Positions 26,602-36,171 of a stretch of DNA of 64,000 nucleotides are shown one piece after another. The notes below the pieces were generated by a model. That model did not search any database. It was not told the origin of the DNA and was given only the letters and a program-made list of their open reading frames with translations. How positions within the stretch are numbered: the stretch's first letter is position 1; every line of letters begins with the position of its first letter. Origin of the DNA: Amphritea sp. (GTDB lineage Bacteria > Pseudomonadota > Gammaproteobacteria > Pseudomonadales > Balneatricaceae); the NCBI RefSeq assembly GCF_016744155.1, contig NZ_JADGEW010000005.1, positions 62,001-126,000 of the forward strand, given 5' to 3'. Position numbers and translations under genes: made by a program.

Positions 26602-28332
26602 TTAATTAACTGCCAGTGGCACATCAGGTGACTTCTCAGTTTGTTTCTCCTCTGGCTTATCTTCAGGGGTCTCTTGCTCTTGTTTGTGTTTCTGACTCTC
26701 GTGCCGTTCGACGACAGGTGAACGATGTTCTACTGGACTTAAACTACTCCAGTAACGGGAGCTTTTTTCCGCCTGTTCACCCAGTCGGTGAATATGGCTG
26801 AGTGAATCAAGTAGGTTTGTTCCCTCATCAGGACTGAGGCGTCCGGCGATCATGGCATCCAGTACATGCTGTTTGATTTTCTGGTATTTATTTTCTAATT
26901 TATGCAATACCTCACGTGTTTCAGAGGACGATGCGTATAGTTCGTCTTCAACAACGGCGGCGTCTAGCATCTTATTGGTTATTTTTTTCAGTTCGTAGAT
27001 GTCTTTCTGAGTGCTGCTGTCATTGATCTGATCAAAGCGTTCGCTGTATTCCACAATCAGGCTGGAGAGTCGGGCCATCTCATTAAAGTAGCGGGCTACT
27101 CGCATGGCGCTAGGTAGAATTTGGGAGCTTTCTTCGCTGAGTTGTTGTTGTGCCAGTTTCTGATTGAACTTGCCGATCTCTACGATCAGTTTGTTGATGG
27201 TGATCGCCTGTGCCTTGATAGGAGCGCTGTCTGATACTTCTGCGCTTATTGCTTGCTTGGCCAGTGTCGATGTCATCCGGCTTACCCGCCCTAGCTCTCG
27301 TGTCATGGCGTCAATAGCCAGCGGCGGAGTCTCAAGAATATTCTTGTCCAGGTAGCGGGCTTTAGCCTGGTCTTCGTCACCACGGCGGAATCGGGTATTC
27401 AGAAACGCAACCATCGGTGTGGTTAAGGGCCACATTATCAATACGCCAACGCCGTTGAACAGGGTATGAAACAGCGCTAACAGAATAACCAGGTCAAAGC
27501 TCTGGGCCAGATCTGAATTATTAATGATGCCACTCAAGCCGAGCAGAAGGAGTAGCCCTACTGTGCCGGTAATTAAATTGAAAAACACATGGGCGCAGGC
27601 GATCCGTTTTGCATTAGAGGTTGCCCCGATAACCGATAGCGCGGCGGTAGAGGTGGTGCCAAGGTTGGCGCCAATGACCAGTGCACCTGCGGCAGCCAAG
27701 GGGATGGCCCCGGTAGCGGCCATCGACAAGGTAATCGCCATGGCGGCACTGGATGACTGGATTAATACCGTCATCATAAAACCGGCTAGGACGAATAGCG
27801 CCAGACCATAACCGGTGGCACCAATCGCTTCAAAAGGAATGCTGTTTTCCAGCCCGGTAAAGGTGCCTTTGAGAAATGACAGGCCGATAAAGAACAAACC
27901 GAAACCAGTCAGACTGGTACCCAGATGAGCATAGCGTTTTTCACCGCCGACCAGGCTCATCACAACTCCGAGTCCTATCATCGGTAAAGCAAAGGCGCTG
28001 ATCTTAAATTTAAAACCGATAGTGGCGACTAGCCAGCCGGTCATTGTGGTGCCGATGTTACAACCATAGATAACGGCTACTGACTGTCCGAGATTAAGCA
28101 GGCCGGCATTCACGAAACCGATAGTCGCGACGGTGACGGCACTGGAAGACTGAACCAAAGCCGTAATAGCAGTACCGGATATGAGCCCTCGCAGACGTGA
28201 TTTGGTGGCGGCTTCCAGTGCTTTTCGCAGGGTTTGGCCGGCAGCTCGTTTTAAGCCATTGGTCATCAGTTGCATGCCAAGCAGGAATAGGCCTAAGCCT
28301 CCGATAAGGTTGCCGATGTTGCTCAGGTCCAT
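26602..28332 (-). CDS. Na/Pi cotransporter family protein with PhoU-like tail
   Basis: The 576-residue membrane protein has two copies of the Na/Pi repeat: GTAITALVQSSSAVTVATIG and MTVLIQSSSAAMAITLS, each with the QSSSA motif, inside eight or more hydrophobic segments (residues 1-310). Residues about 340-520 are a soluble helical domain like PhoU, and the last 60 are charged low-complexity (KQEQETPEDKPEEK). Such proteins (YjbB type) are linked to phosphate export. GAGGAG precedes the ATG. It appears monocistronic. Confidence 0.92.
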   Translation of the reverse strand: MDLSNIGNLIGGLGLFLLGMQLMTNGLKRAAGQTLRKALEAATKSRLRGLISGTAITALVQSSSAVTVATIGFVNAGLLNLGQSVAVIYGCNIGTTMTGWLVATIGFKFKISAFALPMIGLGVVMSLVGGEKRYAHLGTSLTGFGLFFIGLSFLKGTFTGLENSIPFEAIGATGYGLALFVLAGFMMTVLIQSSSAAMAITLSMAATGAIPLAAAGALVIGANLGTTSTAALSVIGATSNAKRIACAHVFFNLITGTVGLLLLLGLSGIINNSDLAQSFDLVILLALFHTLFNGVGVLIMWPLTTPMVAFLNTRFRRGDEDQAKARYLDKNILETPPLAIDAMTRELGRVSRMTSTLAKQAISAEVSDSAPIKAQAITINKLIVEIGKFNQKLAQQQLSEESSQILPSAMRVARYFNEMARLSSLIVEYSERFDQINDSSTQKDIYELKKITNKMLDAAVVEDELYASSSETREVLHKLENKYQKIKQHVLDAMIAGRLSPDEGTNLLDSLSHIHRLGEQAEKSSRYWSSLSPVEHRSPVVERHESQKHKQEQETPEDKPEEKQTEKSPDVPLAVN

Positions 28333-28443
28333 GCGTACTCCTCAGAAAGCGTTGCGGGGGCGTTTTTTATTCTTATTACTTAAGCTTGCGGTTGCAAGGG
28401 CTCAGGCTTAAGTTTCTGATTCAATAGTAATAAAAGCGGCAAA

Positions 28444-29172
28444 TCAACGTAAATGCAACTGTTTTGCGGTATGAGCGATAGTCCATATATAAACTTTCTG
28501 ACATCCAGCGTGTTTCAATGCTCTGCTTATTTCTGCTGCTGTAGTGCCGGTTGTCATCACATCATCGATAACTGCAACAGATGAGGGTGGTTTCTGAGAG
28601 CATTGGAAACTGTTGCGCAGGTTTTTTTGTCGGGCTTTGCGATCCAGGTCTGCCTGATGGGGGGTGTCCGAGGTTTTAATCACCAGCTTTGTATCAAAGG
28701 GGATGTGCAGTTTTTTGGCCACTTGGCGTCCCAAAAGAGCGGCCTGATTATATTGTCGTTCCAACAAACGCTTTCGGTGCATCGGCACTGGGATAATCAA
28801 TTCGGGCATCTGAGTGGCTATCTCAAGACTCAAAATGTGTGAGCAGAGAAGTTCTGCTAAGGGATTAAGGTAATGTGACTGATTGCTAAACTTTGCCAGC
28901 TGGATCAGTTGGTCGATAGGGAAGCGATATTCAAATGGAGCAATCGCTTGTTCAAATGGGGGTGGTTTTTTCTGGCAAGAGGGGCACATTAGCGGGGATG
29001 GATCACGAGTATTTAAAGGAATGCCGCAGCGTAGGCAGGCGTGGCTTATCCAAGGGAGGTCTGTAAGGCAGGAATGACAGAGCTGTGTTGCGTTAGCAGG
29101 GTTCAGTTCACAGAGAATACATTGGCTAGATTGATTAAATAATAACCAGTTGTTTTTCAATTGTGTAATCAT
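28444..29172 (-). CDS. comF: ComF family phosphoribosyltransferase-like protein
   Basis: The 242-residue protein has an N-terminal double zinc ribbon (CILCELNPANATQLCHSC and CLRCGIPL...CPSCQKK) and a C-terminal phosphoribosyltransferase domain with VAVIDDVMTTGTTAAEISRAL. ComF/GntX proteins act in DNA uptake in naturally competent bacteria and have a broader, less defined role elsewhere. The gene is divergent from bioB, as in many gammaproteobacteria, with 84 bases between the starts. Confidence 0.92.
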   Translation of the reverse strand: MITQLKNNWLLFNQSSQCILCELNPANATQLCHSCLTDLPWISHACLRCGIPLNTRDPSPLMCPSCQKKPPPFEQAIAPFEYRFPIDQLIQLAKFSNQSHYLNPLAELLCSHILSLEIATQMPELIIPVPMHRKRLLERQYNQAALLGRQVAKKLHIPFDTKLVIKTSDTPHQADLDRKARQKNLRNSFQCSQKPPSSVAVIDDVMTTGTTAAEISRALKHAGCQKVYIWTIAHTAKQLHLR

Positions 29173-29175
29173 TGG

Positions 29176-29203
29176 TTGACAGATCCTTCTGTCGTATTAA
29201 AAT
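29176..29203 (+). promoter_or_regulatory. Likely bioB promoter with overlapping inverted repeat
   Basis: TTGACA (29176-29181) and TAAAAT (29198-29203) are 16 bases apart. A perfect inverted repeat GACAGATCCTTCTGTC (29178-29193) covers the -35 and spacer, in the position of a repressor site. It does not resemble the E. coli BirA operator. Confidence 0.65.
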
Positions 29204-29256
29204 TAGGCCTTTAGAAAATCCTTATCTTTCGGCACTAACACAGGATAGACGCGGCG

Positions 29257-30303
29257 ATGCAACAAAACCAGACTGAGACCAAACACGACTGGACAGAACA
29301 GGAAGTGCAGGCGTTATTTGATCTGCCATTTAATGATCTGTTATTTCAGGCGCAGGTTGTACATCGCCAGTTTTTCAATCCGAATGAAGTACAGGTTAGT
29401 ACGTTGTTGTCGATCAAAACTGGTGCTTGCCCGGAAGATTGTAAATACTGCCCTCAGAGCGGTCACTACAATACCGGTCTTGAGAAAGAGCGGCTGATGC
29501 AGGTTGATGCCGTCATGGAGAAGGCTAAAAAAGCCAAAGAGACCGGGTCTACCCGTTTCTGCATGGGCGCTGCCTGGAAGCATCCGGCCGATAAAGATAT
29601 GCCCTATGTGATCGAGATGGTCAAAGGTGTCAAAGCGTTGGGATTAGAAACCTGTATGACACTGGGCATGTTGGATGAGGGTAAAGCGGATCAGCTATCT
29701 GAGGCCGGGCTTGATTATTACAACCACAATCTTGATACCTCGCCAGAGTTCTACGGAAATATAATCACCACCCGTACCTACCAGGACCGCCTAGATACTC
29801 TGCACCATGTACGTGAATCTGGTATGAAGATTTGCTCCGGCGGCATTCTGGGCATGGGTGAAACTGCTACCGATCGCATCGGCTTGTTGCAACAGTTGGC
29901 TAATATGCCGAAACAGCCGGAAAGTGTACCGATCAACATGTTGGTAAAAGTAGCAGGAACGCCGATGGAAAACGTGGAGGATCTGGATCATCTTGAGTTC
30001 GTCCGCAATATTGCTGTTGCCCGGATTATGATGCCTCAATCCCACGTACGCTTATCTGCTGGTCGTGAAAGCATGAGTGATGAGATGCAGGCGCTAACCT
30101 TTTTGGCCGGCGCGAACTCAATTTTTTATGGCGAGTGTTTGTTGACGACGCCGAACCCTGAAACCCATCGTGATCTTCAGCTGTTTAAGCGTTTGGGTAT
30201 TAATCCTGAGCAGCGTATCTCTGACGCTGATGAAACACAGGAACAGGCGATTTTCAGTGATCTGCAAAAGCAGAAAGACAGCACTGTTTTTTACGAAGTC
30301 TGA
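29257..30303 (+). CDS. bioB: Biotin synthase
   Basis: BioB is a radical SAM enzyme that inserts sulfur into dethiobiotin. The 348-residue protein has the cluster-binding [12 protein letters not shown] (radical SAM CxxxCxxC), [22 protein letters not shown], and the C-terminal [12 protein letters not shown]. All are characteristic. It opens bioBFHCD, 50 bases before bioF, under the promoter at 29176. The comF gene is divergent. Confidence 0.98.
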   Translation: MQQNQTETKHDWTEQEVQALFDLPFNDLLFQAQVVHRQFFNPNEVQVSTLLSIKTGACPEDCKYCPQSGHYNTGLEKERLMQVDAVMEKAKKAKETGSTRFCMGAAWKHPADKDMPYVIEMVKGVKALGLETCMTLGMLDEGKADQLSEAGLDYYNHNLDTSPEFYGNIITTRTYQDRLDTLHHVRESGMKICSGGILGMGETATDRIGLLQQLANMPKQPESVPINMLVKVAGTPMENVEDLDHLEFVRNIAVARIMMPQSHVRLSAGRESMSDEMQALTFLAGANSIFYGECLLTTPNPETHRDLQLFKRLGINPEQRISDADETQEQAIFSDLQKQKDSTVFYEV

Positions 30304-30353
30304 TTCATCTTACCCGCCGGGCTGTCACTGATGGCCCATTAAAGGACCTGACC

Positions 30354-31535
30354 ATGTCTTTTGATCAGCTGGGCGCTGAATTACAGGCGCGTAAAGAGCA
30401 GTCTCTGTATCGTCAGCGACGTATATTGCAAAGCCCGCAATCGCCAGAAGTGATTGTTGACGGCAAGGCCTGTCTGGCATTCTGTTCTAATGACTATCTG
30501 GGGTTGGCAAACCACCCTGATGTTATTGCCGCTTTGAAAAACGGCGCTGACCTCTATGGTGTCGGCGGTGGTGCCTCGCATCTGGTGAATGGCCATAGTC
30601 AGGCTCACCATGCGTTGGAGGAGGAGTTGGCGGAGTTTACCGGACGTCCACGGGCGCTGCTATTTTCAACCGGCTATATGGCTAATATAGGCGCAATTAA
30701 CGCGCTGATAGATAAGCGCGATGCGGTATTTCAGGACAGAGTTAATCATGCTTCCCTGCTGGATGCAGGTTTACTCAGTGGGGCCCGTTTTCAGCGCTTT
30801 CTACATAACGATTCAGACAATCTCACCTCTCGCTTACAACGCACCGAAGCCCGTCGAAAATTAGTCGTCTGTGATGGCGTTTTCAGTATGGATGGTGACC
30901 TGGCTGAACTGCCAGCGATCTGTAAAACTGCCGCTGATCATAATGCCTGGGTGATGGTTGATGATGCCCACGGTTTAGGTTGTATCGGTAAGCAGGGCCG
31001 AGGCACGGTAGATCATTTCAGTCTTGGTAGCGACCAGGTTCAAGTCTTAATGGGTACCCTGGGTAAGGCCTTTGGTACTTCGGGTGCTTTTGTTGCCGGT
31101 TCTGAAGAGCTGATTGAAACTCTGGTGCAGCATGCTCGCACCTACATCTATACCACCAGTATGTCACCGGCCATTGCCGAAGCCACCCGAGCCAGCCTGA
31201 AGCTGGTGCAGCAGGACGAATGGCGCCGGGAAAAACTAAATCATCTGATTGTACGTTTCAGAAACGGCTGTGAGCAGTTGGGTCTGCCATTAATGGATTC
31301 ACCGACACCCATTCAACCGATTATGGTGGGTGAGGCTGATCGGGCGATGGCTATCAGTGCTGCGCTTGAAGCAAAAGGGATTTTTATCGGCGCAATAAGA
31401 CCGCCAACGGTACCCCAGGGGGCTGCCCGTTTGCGGGTAACGCTCAGCGCTACCCATACCGATGAACAGCTGGACCGTCTGCTAGATGCATTGTCGGTAG
31501 TGATGACTGAGGTGTTGGGGGGTGAGAGCGTCTGA
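30354..31535 (+). CDS. bioF: 8-amino-7-oxononanoate synthase
   Basis: BioF condenses pimeloyl-ACP with alanine to form KAPA. The 393-residue PLP enzyme has [48 protein letters not shown] and the PLP lysine in [28 protein letters not shown] segment upstream is a weak ribosome binding site. The stop overlaps the bioH ATG by one base. Confidence 0.97.
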   Translation: MSFDQLGAELQARKEQSLYRQRRILQSPQSPEVIVDGKACLAFCSNDYLGLANHPDVIAALKNGADLYGVGGGASHLVNGHSQAHHALEEELAEFTGRPRALLFSTGYMANIGAINALIDKRDAVFQDRVNHASLLDAGLLSGARFQRFLHNDSDNLTSRLQRTEARRKLVVCDGVFSMDGDLAELPAICKTAADHNAWVMVDDAHGLGCIGKQGRGTVDHFSLGSDQVQVLMGTLGKAFGTSGAFVAGSEELIETLVQHARTYIYTTSMSPAIAEATRASLKLVQQDEWRREKLNHLIVRFRNGCEQLGLPLMDSPTPIQPIMVGEADRAMAISAALEAKGIFIGAIRPPTVPQGAARLRVTLSATHTDEQLDRLLDALSVVMTEVLGGESV

Positions 31536-32296
31536 TGCTGTACTCTGAACAACATGGCAATCCCGAGGGAAAGCCGCTGGTGCTTATTCATGGTTGGGGT
31601 ATGCACAGTGGCATCTGGCAAACGTTGATACCCGAGCTTGAAGCGGACTACCGAATTACACTCATCGATCTGCCGGGCCTGGGGCAGAGCGCTAATTTTT
31701 TACCCCAGCCTTATGACCTCGATGCTGTCATCCGATCGCTGGTGGAAGCGGCGCCTGAGTCTGCGCTCTGGCTGGGTTGGTCTCTTGGTGGCATCATCGC
31801 CATGGCATTTGCTCAACATTACCCTGAGAGAGTCTCAGGGCTGATTACGTTAGGCAGTAGTCCTTGCTTTGTTGAACGCAGCGATTGGTCGTACGGTATG
31901 GATGAAACGATTTACCGTCAGTTTGAAAATGATTTGGCAGGCTTTCCTGCTAAAACTCTGCAACGCTTTAATATGCTTCAGGTGAAAGGCAGTGCGGTCG
32001 CCCGATCAGATCTTAAGATTTTGAAAAAAATAATCTCTGAAGTTGATCCAACAACTCAGGGGTTAATCGACAGTTTGTCGTTACTACGCGGTGACTATCG
32101 GGATCTATATCGGAATTCTCAAGCGACTAGTCTCCACCTTCTCTGTGAACTGGATACTCTGGCGCCCGCAGCAATGGCTGATGCACTGAATCAGCTTCAG
32201 CCAACGGCACAGGTTCAGTTGTTGGCAGGTCAGTCCCATGTAGGGTTTCTTTCTGAGCCTACGGTGCTCGCTGATAAAATCCGGATACAGTATTGA
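31535..32296 (+). CDS. bioH: Pimeloyl-ACP methyl ester carboxylesterase
   Basis: BioH hydrolyses pimeloyl-ACP methyl ester after two elongation cycles. The 253-residue alpha/beta hydrolase has VLIHGWGMHSGIWQ, the nucleophile serine in WLGWSLGGIIAM, and histidine near LLAGQSHVGFLSEP, with an aspartate in CELDTLAP. The position between bioF and bioC supports BioH over a general esterase. Both ends overlap neighbours, which indicates coupling. Confidence 0.95.
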   Translation: MLYSEQHGNPEGKPLVLIHGWGMHSGIWQTLIPELEADYRITLIDLPGLGQSANFLPQPYDLDAVIRSLVEAAPESALWLGWSLGGIIAMAFAQHYPERVSGLITLGSSPCFVERSDWSYGMDETIYRQFENDLAGFPAKTLQRFNMLQVKGSAVARSDLKILKKIISEVDPTTQGLIDSLSLLRGDYRDLYRNSQATSLHLLCELDTLAPAAMADALNQLQPTAQVQLLAGQSHVGFLSEPTVLADKIRIQY

Positions 32297-33081
32297 TGAG
32301 TGCTCAGTTTCTTAAACCGCAGATTGCTGAATCCTTTAGTCGGGCGGCGGTGAGTTATGACAGCGTTGCTCAACTACAGCGTAGAATTGGCCATAATCTA
32401 TTGGAAAGTCTGGATCAAAGATCCGCTCCAGTAGTGATGGATCTTGGGTGTGGCACCGGTTATTTTGCGCCTTTGCTGATAGAGCAACTGCGGCCAGAGC
32501 AATTGATCTGTTTCGACCTGGCCCAGGGAATGCTGGAGTACGCCAGGCAGACCCGTGCCACGGCTAATACTTTATGGCTTTGCGGTGATGCAGAAAATAT
32601 TCCTCTGGCAGATAGCTCCGTTGATTTGATCTTCTCTAGTTTGGCTATTCAGTGGTGTGAGAATCTGCCTTCTCTGTTCAGTGAGGTTGCCCGGGTGCTT
32701 AAGCCCGGAGGGCGTTTCTTGTTCAGTACCCTGGGCCCTGAAACGCTGTTTGAATTGCGAGATGCCTGGTCAGCGGTGGATAAGTTTCAGCATGTTAATC
32801 GTTTTATCAGCTTTGAAACCCTTCAGGCGCAGGCGACTGAGCACCTGCAAGAAGTTAGCCTGAGAGAGGGGCGTGAGGTACTGCTTTACGATCAGTTGCG
32901 TGAACTGACGACTGAATTGAAAGGGATAGGTGCGCATAATATCAGTGCCGGACGACAGAATGGATTGACTGGTAAAGCGCGGATCTCTGCTTTTAAACAG
33001 GCTTACGAACAATTTCGAGGGGCAGAGGGGAAGCTACCTGCAACCTATCAAGTTTTTTATGGTGACTATATAAATGGCTAA
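32296..33081 (+). CDS. bioC: Malonyl-ACP O-methyltransferase
   Basis: BioC methylates malonyl-ACP, disguising it as a fatty-acid primer for pimelate synthesis. The 261-residue protein begins AESFSRAAVSYDSVAQLQRR, the typical BioC opening, then MDLGCGTGYFAP (SAM motif I), ENIPLADSSVDLIFSSLAIQWC and VLKPGGRFLFSTLGPETLFEL. The ATG shares a base with the bioH stop; a TTG at 32293 could add one residue. The end overlaps bioD by eight bases. Confidence 0.96.
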   Translation: MSAQFLKPQIAESFSRAAVSYDSVAQLQRRIGHNLLESLDQRSAPVVMDLGCGTGYFAPLLIEQLRPEQLICFDLAQGMLEYARQTRATANTLWLCGDAENIPLADSSVDLIFSSLAIQWCENLPSLFSEVARVLKPGGRFLFSTLGPETLFELRDAWSAVDKFQHVNRFISFETLQAQATEHLQEVSLREGREVLLYDQLRELTTELKGIGAHNISAGRQNGLTGKARISAFKQAYEQFRGAEGKLPATYQVFYGDYING

Positions 33082-33766
33082 GCGTACCTTTTTCGTTGCA
33101 GGCACTGATACTGATGTGGGTAAAACGGTTGTATCAGCAGGGTTACTGGAAGCAGCAAATCAGCGCGGCTTATCAACCATTGCTCACAAACCGATTGCAG
33201 CGGGTTGTGAGCAGACGCCGGATGGTCTGCGTAATAGCGATGCCTTGTTGTTGCAGCAAACGTCGTCGATCTCGTTGCCCTATGAGCAGGTTAATCCGAT
33301 CGCACTAGAGCCTGCTATTGCGCCTCATATTGCGGCAACTCAAGTTGGTCGTCGACTGGATGCTGATCGGATGGCTGCGCTATGTCGGGGGGTGATGATG
33401 CAATCGGCTGACTTTATGATAATTGAAGGAGCCGGTGGGTGGCGTGTTCCACTGAATAGTCGTCAGACGCTGGCAGATCTGCCAAAAATGTTGCGGACTC
33501 CGGTTATTCTTGTGGTGGGAATGAAACTGGGATGTATCAGTCATACATTGCTGACGGTCGAAGCGATTGTAAAAGACGGTTTGCGATTAGCTGGATGGGT
33601 GGCCAACCGGGCAGAACCTCAAATGAGTTGCTATAACGAGAACCTAGAAACCCTCAAGTCTATGCTTTCAGCACCGTTATTGGCTGAAATTCCCCATATT
33701 GAGGACTGTTCTGCTGTAAATGTGGCCAAATACATTGATTTGGAGTCGCTACTTAGTGGTCAATAA
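33074..33766 (+). CDS. bioD: Dethiobiotin synthetase
   Basis: BioD closes the ureido ring of dethiobiotin using carbon dioxide and ATP. The 230-residue protein has the P-loop GTDTDVGKTVVSAGLL, HKPIAAGCE, and IIEGAGGWRVPLN, the expected set. It overlaps the bioC end by eight bases and is the last gene of the biotin operon; no clear terminator follows. Confidence 0.96.
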   Translation: MAKRTFFVAGTDTDVGKTVVSAGLLEAANQRGLSTIAHKPIAAGCEQTPDGLRNSDALLLQQTSSISLPYEQVNPIALEPAIAPHIAATQVGRRLDADRMAALCRGVMMQSADFMIIEGAGGWRVPLNSRQTLADLPKMLRTPVILVVGMKLGCISHTLLTVEAIVKDGLRLAGWVANRAEPQMSCYNENLETLKSMLSAPLLAEIPHIEDCSAVNVAKYIDLESLLSGQ

Positions 33767-33906
33767 ATGAACTGTTTTGCAGATTGCGCTATAATAGTCC
33801 CTAATAAGTTTTGTCTCTAAGTTCATATTGTTGAGTGTCTGTGACCTGAAATTTAGGTCAGTTTAAGAAAAGAAACAGGCAATCATGTAAGTAGCAGGTG
33901 TGTTTT

Positions 33907-34152
33907 ATGAATGTTACATCAGCATTAAATACAGGTGTTTTGGGCATCAATCGGGGACTCGATGGTGTACAGAAAGCGGCGTCTGATATCGCCGGAGCAG
34001 GTAAAACTGATACACCTGAAGAAGGCACCGGTAAAGACCTGAATCAGGCCTTAGGTGAGCTCGCCGTTGAAAAGAATGCCGTTGCGGCATCCACTAAAGT
34101 GGTGCAGTCTGTGGATGAGACTTTAGGTACACTAATTGATATTCGTGCTTAG
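33907..34152 (+). CDS. Small protein of unknown function, flagellin-assembly-like N-terminus
   Basis: The 81-residue protein has SALNTGVLGINRGLDGVQKAASDIAG, a pattern like the N-terminal helices of flagellar rod proteins, a gap of small polar residues, and a C-terminal helix VEKNAVAASTKVVQSVDETLGTLIDIRA. The last part resembles the rod-domain C-terminus of flagellar axial proteins. I do not claim a flagellar role; no other flagellar gene is visible. I chose the ATG at 33907, preceded by CAGGTG. A TATAAT at 33790 may be its promoter. It precedes the metalloprotease-like gene by 67 bases on the same strand. Confidence 0.65.
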   Translation: MNVTSALNTGVLGINRGLDGVQKAASDIAGAGKTDTPEEGTGKDLNQALGELAVEKNAVAASTKVVQSVDETLGTLIDIRA

Positions 34153-34219
34153 GGTACGGCTTTATCAGACTACTATTTCCAGGTAAGGAGTCGGAAGTAG
34201 CGTACAGGAGGTGAGAGTG

Positions 34220-35068
34220 ATGCAGTTACAGATAACTGCCAATGCGCTTACTCTGAATACAAATGAGTCACTTAATACTGCTGGCCGGAACCAGCCCGCG
34301 GTATCAGGCACGGTATTACCTTCTTCACTATCCTCTTCTGAAATACTCCAGGCTTCTCCAGTGATAAAACCGGTTTCACCCTCCGGTGCTGGCGCATCAA
34401 TAGACCCCTACACAGAAGAACAACAGCTCAGCCGCGATCAGCGTAGTGAGTCGAGAAAGTCATCCGAAACAAACCCTCAGAGTGAAGAGCAGCAGCTGAT
34501 ACGTGAACTGGCTGCTCGTGATCAGGAAGTGCGCCAGCATGAACTTAGTCACGCTGCTGCAGGTGGCCAGTATGCTGGAGCCCCTTCTTTTGAGTACGAA
34601 CGAGGACCTGATGGTAGATTGTATGCCGTGGGTGGAGAGGTCAGCATCGATACCTCCCCCATACCTAACGACCCGGAAGCAACGTTAGAAAAAGCTGAAG
34701 TTATTCTCAGAGCAGCTCTGGCGGTGGCAGACCCTTCGCCACAGGATCGGGCGATCGCTGCCCGCGCGGCAGTGATGGCATCCGAAGCCCGCGCAGAGCT
34801 GGCGCAACAGAGTCGAGAATCGGATGAAAACGCCGGGACCCAAAGAGAGGCCGATCAGCTTCGTGAGACTCGTCGATCTGAAGAATTGCAGAGCAGGATA
34901 AAAGACCAGCAGGAAGAGAATGACTCACAGGCTGAAAAGCTCCAGGACTTCAGTCAGCAGCTGGAGGCGGTGAATGAAAAATTTGCTGAGATCAATCAGA
35001 AACTGATCGATGCCGGGGTGTTTAAGAAACTCTTCGCTGAAGGTTTTATCTTTGATGAGACGGTTTGA
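34220..35068 (+). CDS. SprA-related putative zinc metalloprotease
   Basis: The 282-residue protein carries HELSHAAAGGQYAG near residue 110, an HExxH-like site (H-E-L-S-H), followed by FEYERGPDGRLYAVGGEVSIDTSPIPNDPEATLEK, which is the SprA-related family pattern. The N-terminal 90 residues are low-complexity and polar, and residues 200-255 form a charged coiled-coil-like stretch (RSEELQSRIKDQQEEN). AGGAGG lies eight bases before the ATG at 34220, so I prefer it to the GTG at 34211. The last 35 bases of the gene recur at 39118, part of a duplicated fragment. Function is unassigned. Confidence 0.75.
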   Translation: MQLQITANALTLNTNESLNTAGRNQPAVSGTVLPSSLSSSEILQASPVIKPVSPSGAGASIDPYTEEQQLSRDQRSESRKSSETNPQSEEQQLIRELAARDQEVRQHELSHAAAGGQYAGAPSFEYERGPDGRLYAVGGEVSIDTSPIPNDPEATLEKAEVILRAALAVADPSPQDRAIAARAAVMASEARAELAQQSRESDENAGTQREADQLRETRRSEELQSRIKDQQEENDSQAEKLQDFSQQLEAVNEKFAEINQKLIDAGVFKKLFAEGFIFDETV

Positions 35069-35237
35069 AAACAGAATCAGATTGTGAATTTTCTCGTGAT
35101 TAAATTAACGTCTTATCTCAGTCAACTATATCTACTTTGTTCCAGTTGTACTTTCCCCAATAGACGATAAGAATGGTTCTTAACTCTCTGTTTAAGAGCT
35201 GCGGTAGAGCCTATTCGTCGCTAAACAGGAAATTTCC

Positions 35238-35845
35238 ATGACCAAAATTAAAGTTACCTATTTTGATATGAATGGCGGGCGCGGAGAGCCTATTCGGCTG
35301 GTTTTACACTGCATGGGGCAGGATTTCGAGGATGACCGTTTCTCGTTCAATGAATTTGCTGAGGTGCGTAAGGGGACTCCGTTCGGCCAGGTCCCTGTTG
35401 TTGAGCTGGAGGGAGAGCAAATTACCCAATGTAACGCCCTGGGGCGCTATTTCGCTAAGCAGGCCTGTCTCTATCCAGAAGATGCTTATCAGGCACTATT
35501 GTGCGATGAGGTGATGGACGCCATTGAAGATGTTACTCATAAACTAGGCGGGACTCTTTTTTAGAAGGCGAAGCGTTAAAAAATGCCCGTGACCGGATAG
35601 TGGCAGGGCCGATCACTCAGATTCTCAAATGGCTGGATGCCCGTTTGGCAAAGCAGGGCGGTGAATACTTCGCGGATAACCGTTTAACTATTGCCGATCT
35701 GAAGGTATTCGTCTTCACCCAGTGGCTGTGCTCCGGTATGTTGGATCATATTCCTGCGTCACTGGTGCCGGACATGGCTCCAGCCTTGTTAACCCATCTC
35801 GAGCGGGTGGCGAATGATCCTAAGATAAAGTCGTATTATGAATAG
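35238..35845 (+). pseudogene. Glutathione S-transferase, sigma-type, with frameshift at a T tract
   Basis: Residues 1-108 read KVTYFDMNGGRGEPIRLVLH, then the substrate-site VPVVELEGEQITQCNALGRYF, a sigma/mu-like N-terminal thioredoxin domain, until a TAG at 35562-35564. The second half, GPITQILKWLDARLA...FADNRLTIADLKVFVF, continues in the -1 frame and is open from TTAGAAGGC at 35561. The joint is a run of six Ts (35556-35561); one extra T would restore a single 203-residue enzyme. Either the gene is broken, or the base run is a switch or an error. A decayed second copy lies at 39299-39382. Confidence 0.85.
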
Positions 35846-36171
35846 AGTGCAACTTAGTCGCTCGTAGCTCGAATAAAATCAGGGCTTTTTTTGTTTTGGA
35901 TTCAGTCTGTTTTTTGTCTGAACTGGCTGTCCAGGTCACTATTGATACCGTTTGAATGACTTCTTCATCTCATAGTGAGTAGCGGTTCAGGATACTCCTG
36001 TGTTTTTAGATGCTAACTTGCTAGTTAGCTATCAAGGCTAGTGACAGGGTCGTTGAGATAAGAGTTTACGGCCAATAAGTTAAGGTCCAAGGTGAAAGCC
36101 TGTATTTACCTTTAGGCCTTCATCACATTATCTATCTACAGGACGTATCGGTCTCTGTGATAAGGGGACAT
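35846..36171. other. 326-base gap between GST pseudogene and HD-GYP gene
   Basis: The left end has GCTCGTAGCTCGAATAAAA followed by GGGCTTTTTTTG, resembling the start of the intergenic repeat but without its main stem. A short inverted segment CTAACTTGCTAGTTAG is at about 36012. Promoters for the HD-GYP gene must lie here; none is clear. Confidence 0.5.

Noticed and set aside
33907-34152. Flagellar rod gene
   Set aside because: Only short helical ends resemble rod proteins, and no flagellar gene lies nearby.
35556-35564. Programmed -1 frameshift in the GST gene
   Set aside because: The zero-frame codons CTT TTT do not form a standard slippery heptamer and no downstream stem was seen. A lost T is simpler.
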